8,556 nucleotides of DNA, from the NCBI GenBank assembly GCA_946415795.1, contig CAMKTW010000063.1, forward strand, positions 1 through 8,556, written 5' to 3'. The DNA comes from an uncultured Bacteroidales bacterium. GTDB lineage: Bacteria > Bacteroidota > Bacteroidia > Bacteroidales > UBA932. The translations under genes were made by a program, and so were the position numbers. The number at the start of each line of letters is the position of its first letter. The stretch's first letter is position 1. The notes under the pieces are model-generated. The model ran no database searches, was not told where the DNA came from, and worked only from the letters and a program-made list of their open reading frames with translations. Positions 6,986-8,556 of the stretch are shown here, piece after piece.

Positions 6986-6994
6986 CTCCAAAAT

Positions 6995-8556
6995 ATGAAG
7001 AAAAAGAACAGCAAAAATAAAGATACGGCAAAGAAAACAGTTCGCGGCAAAGCTCCTGTGAGATTCAGTGTCAAAGAGCGCCGCAGCAAGAGCCAGGAGG
7101 AGTTCAAGGGTGTAGTGAGCCTGACCCGCGACGGAATCGGATTTGTGACGGTAGAGGGGCAGGATGATGATATTATGGTCAGGCCCAACCGTTTGCGCGG
7201 AGCGCTGAACGGCGACACCGTGCTGGTGGTAGCGGGCAAAAAAAAGTCGGGTCCGCGACGCGAAGGTGAGGTCGTCCGTATCTTGGAGCGTTCCTCCAAG
7301 CCGCATATCGGGGTACTGATTGTCCGCGGCCGTCAGGTCTGGGCCATCGTAGAGAGCCCCCGGATGCCGTATGACATCCGCATCCCCCTTGAGGACGGAG
7401 AAGAACTGCCCACGATTGGCGGCAAGAAGGCAGAAAACGGGATGAAGGTGGCGGTGCTGGTCACCGACTGGCCGAGCCGCAGCAACGAAACCCTGGGCAA
7501 AATAGTGGATGTGCTGGGTATGCCGGGGGAAAACGATACCGAGATGCACGCCATCCTGGCGGAATTCAACCTGCCGTACCGTTTTGAACCGGAGGTGGAG
7601 GAGGCTGCAGAAAAGATTCCCGCCGGCATAACTCCCGCCGAGATCTCCCGGCGCAAAGACTATCGCAAGATAACCACTTTTACCATAGACCCGGCCGACG
7701 CCAAGGATTTTGACGATGCCCTTTCACTGCTCAAGCTGCCCAACGGCAACTATGAGGTGGGCGTACACATCGCCGACGTTACGTTCTATGTGAAGCCGGG
7801 CGGAATTGTGGACAAGGAGGCGTACAACCGCGCAACTTCTGTCTACCTTGTGGACCGCACCATCCCGATGCTGCCGGAAACGCTGAGCAACAACCTGTGC
7901 AGCCTCGGCCCGGGAACCGACAAGCTCTGCTACTCCGCCATCTTTGAGATGGACGCCAAGGCAAATGTAAAAGAGGCCTGGTTCGGCCGCACTGTGATTA
8001 ATTCAGACCAGCGGTTCAACTACGAGCAGGTGCAGGAGATAATCGAGGGGGGCGAAGGTCCGCTTAAGGAAGAGGTAATGATACTGCACTCTCTGGCGCA
8101 GATTCTACGTAAAAACCGCTTCGCCAAAGGCGCCATCAACTTTGAGCGGCCGGAGATGAAGGTAGAGATAGATGATGCCGGACGTCCTGTGAACGTATAT
8201 CAGAAAATAAGCAGGGAGAGCAACTTCCTGGTTGAGGAGTTCATGCTGCTGGCCAACCGCAGCGTAGCTGAGTTTGTGGCAAAGAAGAGCGGCTTCAAGA
8301 AGCCCACGATGGTTTACCGTATCCACGAATCGCCAAATGCCGACAAACTGGGCGGATTACGTTCGTTTGCACACAATTTCGGTTACAATATGGGCTCTAC
8401 CGAGACCGCCAAACTGGCGTCAAAGAGCCTGAACGCGCTGTTGAACGATGTCAAGGGAAAGCCGGAGGCAAATGCCATAGAGATGCTGGCACTGAGGGCA
8501 ATGGCCCGCGCCTGCTATTCCACCGACAACGTGGGGCACTACGGCCTGGCGTTCCC
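6995..8556 (+). CDS. rnr: Ribonuclease R (RNase II/RNB family), 3' end outside window
   Basis: A 520-codon open frame runs off the right edge. RNase R is a processive 3'-to-5' exoribonuclease that degrades structured RNA and takes part in mRNA turnover and rRNA quality control. The order is a Lys-rich N-terminal tail (MKKKNSKNKDTAKK), a cold-shock-like domain near 39-95 (GVVSLTRDGIGFVTV ... DDIMVRPNRL), a second OB-type region near 104-172, and the catalytic RNB domain starting at about 218. The metal-binding signature TIDPADAKDFDDALS is at 230-244 (D232, D238, D240, D241), followed by GVHIADVTFYV (256-266), NNLCSLGPG, LVEEFMLLANRSVAE (412-426) and VYRIHESP (440-447). The frame breaks off at VGHYGLAF, just before the expected H-F-T-S-P-I-R-R-Y motif, so the end of the RNB domain and the S1 domain are missing only because the window ends. 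The ATG at 6995 is the natural start, with a -7 box about 45 bp upstream. Confidence 0.95.
   Translation, partial: MKKKNSKNKDTAKKTVRGKAPVRFSVKERRSKSQEEFKGVVSLTRDGIGFVTVEGQDDDIMVRPNRLRGALNGDTVLVVAGKKKSGPRREGEVVRILERSSKPHIGVLIVRGRQVWAIVESPRMPYDIRIPLEDGEELPTIGGKKAENGMKVAVLVTDWPSRSNETLGKIVDVLGMPGENDTEMHAILAEFNLPYRFEPEVEEAAEKIPAGITPAEISRRKDYRKITTFTIDPADAKDFDDALSLLKLPNGNYEVGVHIADVTFYVKPGGIVDKEAYNRATSVYLVDRTIPMLPETLSNNLCSLGPGTDKLCYSAIFEMDAKANVKEAWFGRTVINSDQRFNYEQVQEIIEGGEGPLKEEVMILHSLAQILRKNRFAKGAINFERPEMKVEIDDAGRPVNVYQKISRESNFLVEEFMLLANRSVAEFVAKKSGFKKPTMVYRIHESPNADKLGGLRSFAHNFGYNMGSTETAKLASKSLNALLNDVKGKPEANAIEMLALRAMARACYSTDNVGHYGLAF

Larger units (their letters stand above)
6902..6994. promoter_or_regulatory. 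Divergent intergenic region between gpmI and rnr
   Basis: These 93 bp separate two start codons that point away from each other and are more AT-rich than either gene. They carry a Bacteroidota -7 box for each direction, listed separately. No Shine-Dalgarno-like sequence precedes either ATG. I see no riboswitch fold or strong inverted repeat that would mark an operator. Confidence 0.6.

Noticed and set aside
6962..7549. A 195-codon minus-strand open frame opposite the start of rnr
   Set aside because: The + strand encodes the conserved N-terminal half of RNase R; the opposite frame has no recognisable content.

Overview
The window looks like a chromosomal segment of a member of the Bacteroidales (phylum Bacteroidota). 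Three things point there: promoter boxes of the Bacteroidota type (TAnnTTTG at -7), no Shine-Dalgarno-like sequences in front of the starts, and a secreted protein with a sequence pattern common in that phylum. From about 940 to the right end the DNA is fairly GC-rich (above 50% by eye), more like Alistipes or other GC-rich Bacteroidales lineages than typical Bacteroides. The genus cannot be fixed from the sequence alone.

Layout. Positions 1-707 (-) hold most of a secreted or membrane-anchored protein of unknown function that runs off the left edge, with a clear promoter at 751-782. This block and its leader are AT-rich and use different codons from the rest. At about 930-940 the composition changes abruptly. 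Exactly there lies what looks like the last ~28 codons of rsgA (ribosome-assembly GTPase) on the + strand (937-1026), its upstream part missing, and a perfect 7-bp inverted repeat straddles the breakpoint. From 1061 to 6901 there is a tight three-gene unit on the - strand, transcribed gpmI (glycolytic phosphoglycerate mutase), then dnaE (replicative DNA polymerase III alpha subunit), then a small acidic lipoprotein, with gaps of 6 and 21 bp. Divergent from gpmI, across a 93-bp intergenic region with promoter boxes in both directions, is rnr (RNase R), which runs off the right edge.

Functionally the right-hand 7.5 kb is housekeeping: glycolysis, replication and RNA decay. The most interesting points are the interrupted rsgA end at a composition break (an island edge, a rearrangement scar or an assembly junction), the apparent co-transcription of a lower-glycolysis enzyme with the replicative polymerase, a DnaE PHP domain with all nine expected metal ligands, and a small, probably surface-exported lipoprotein at the tail of the operon. 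I found no CRISPR array, tRNA, rRNA, transposase, integrase or recognisable defence system.
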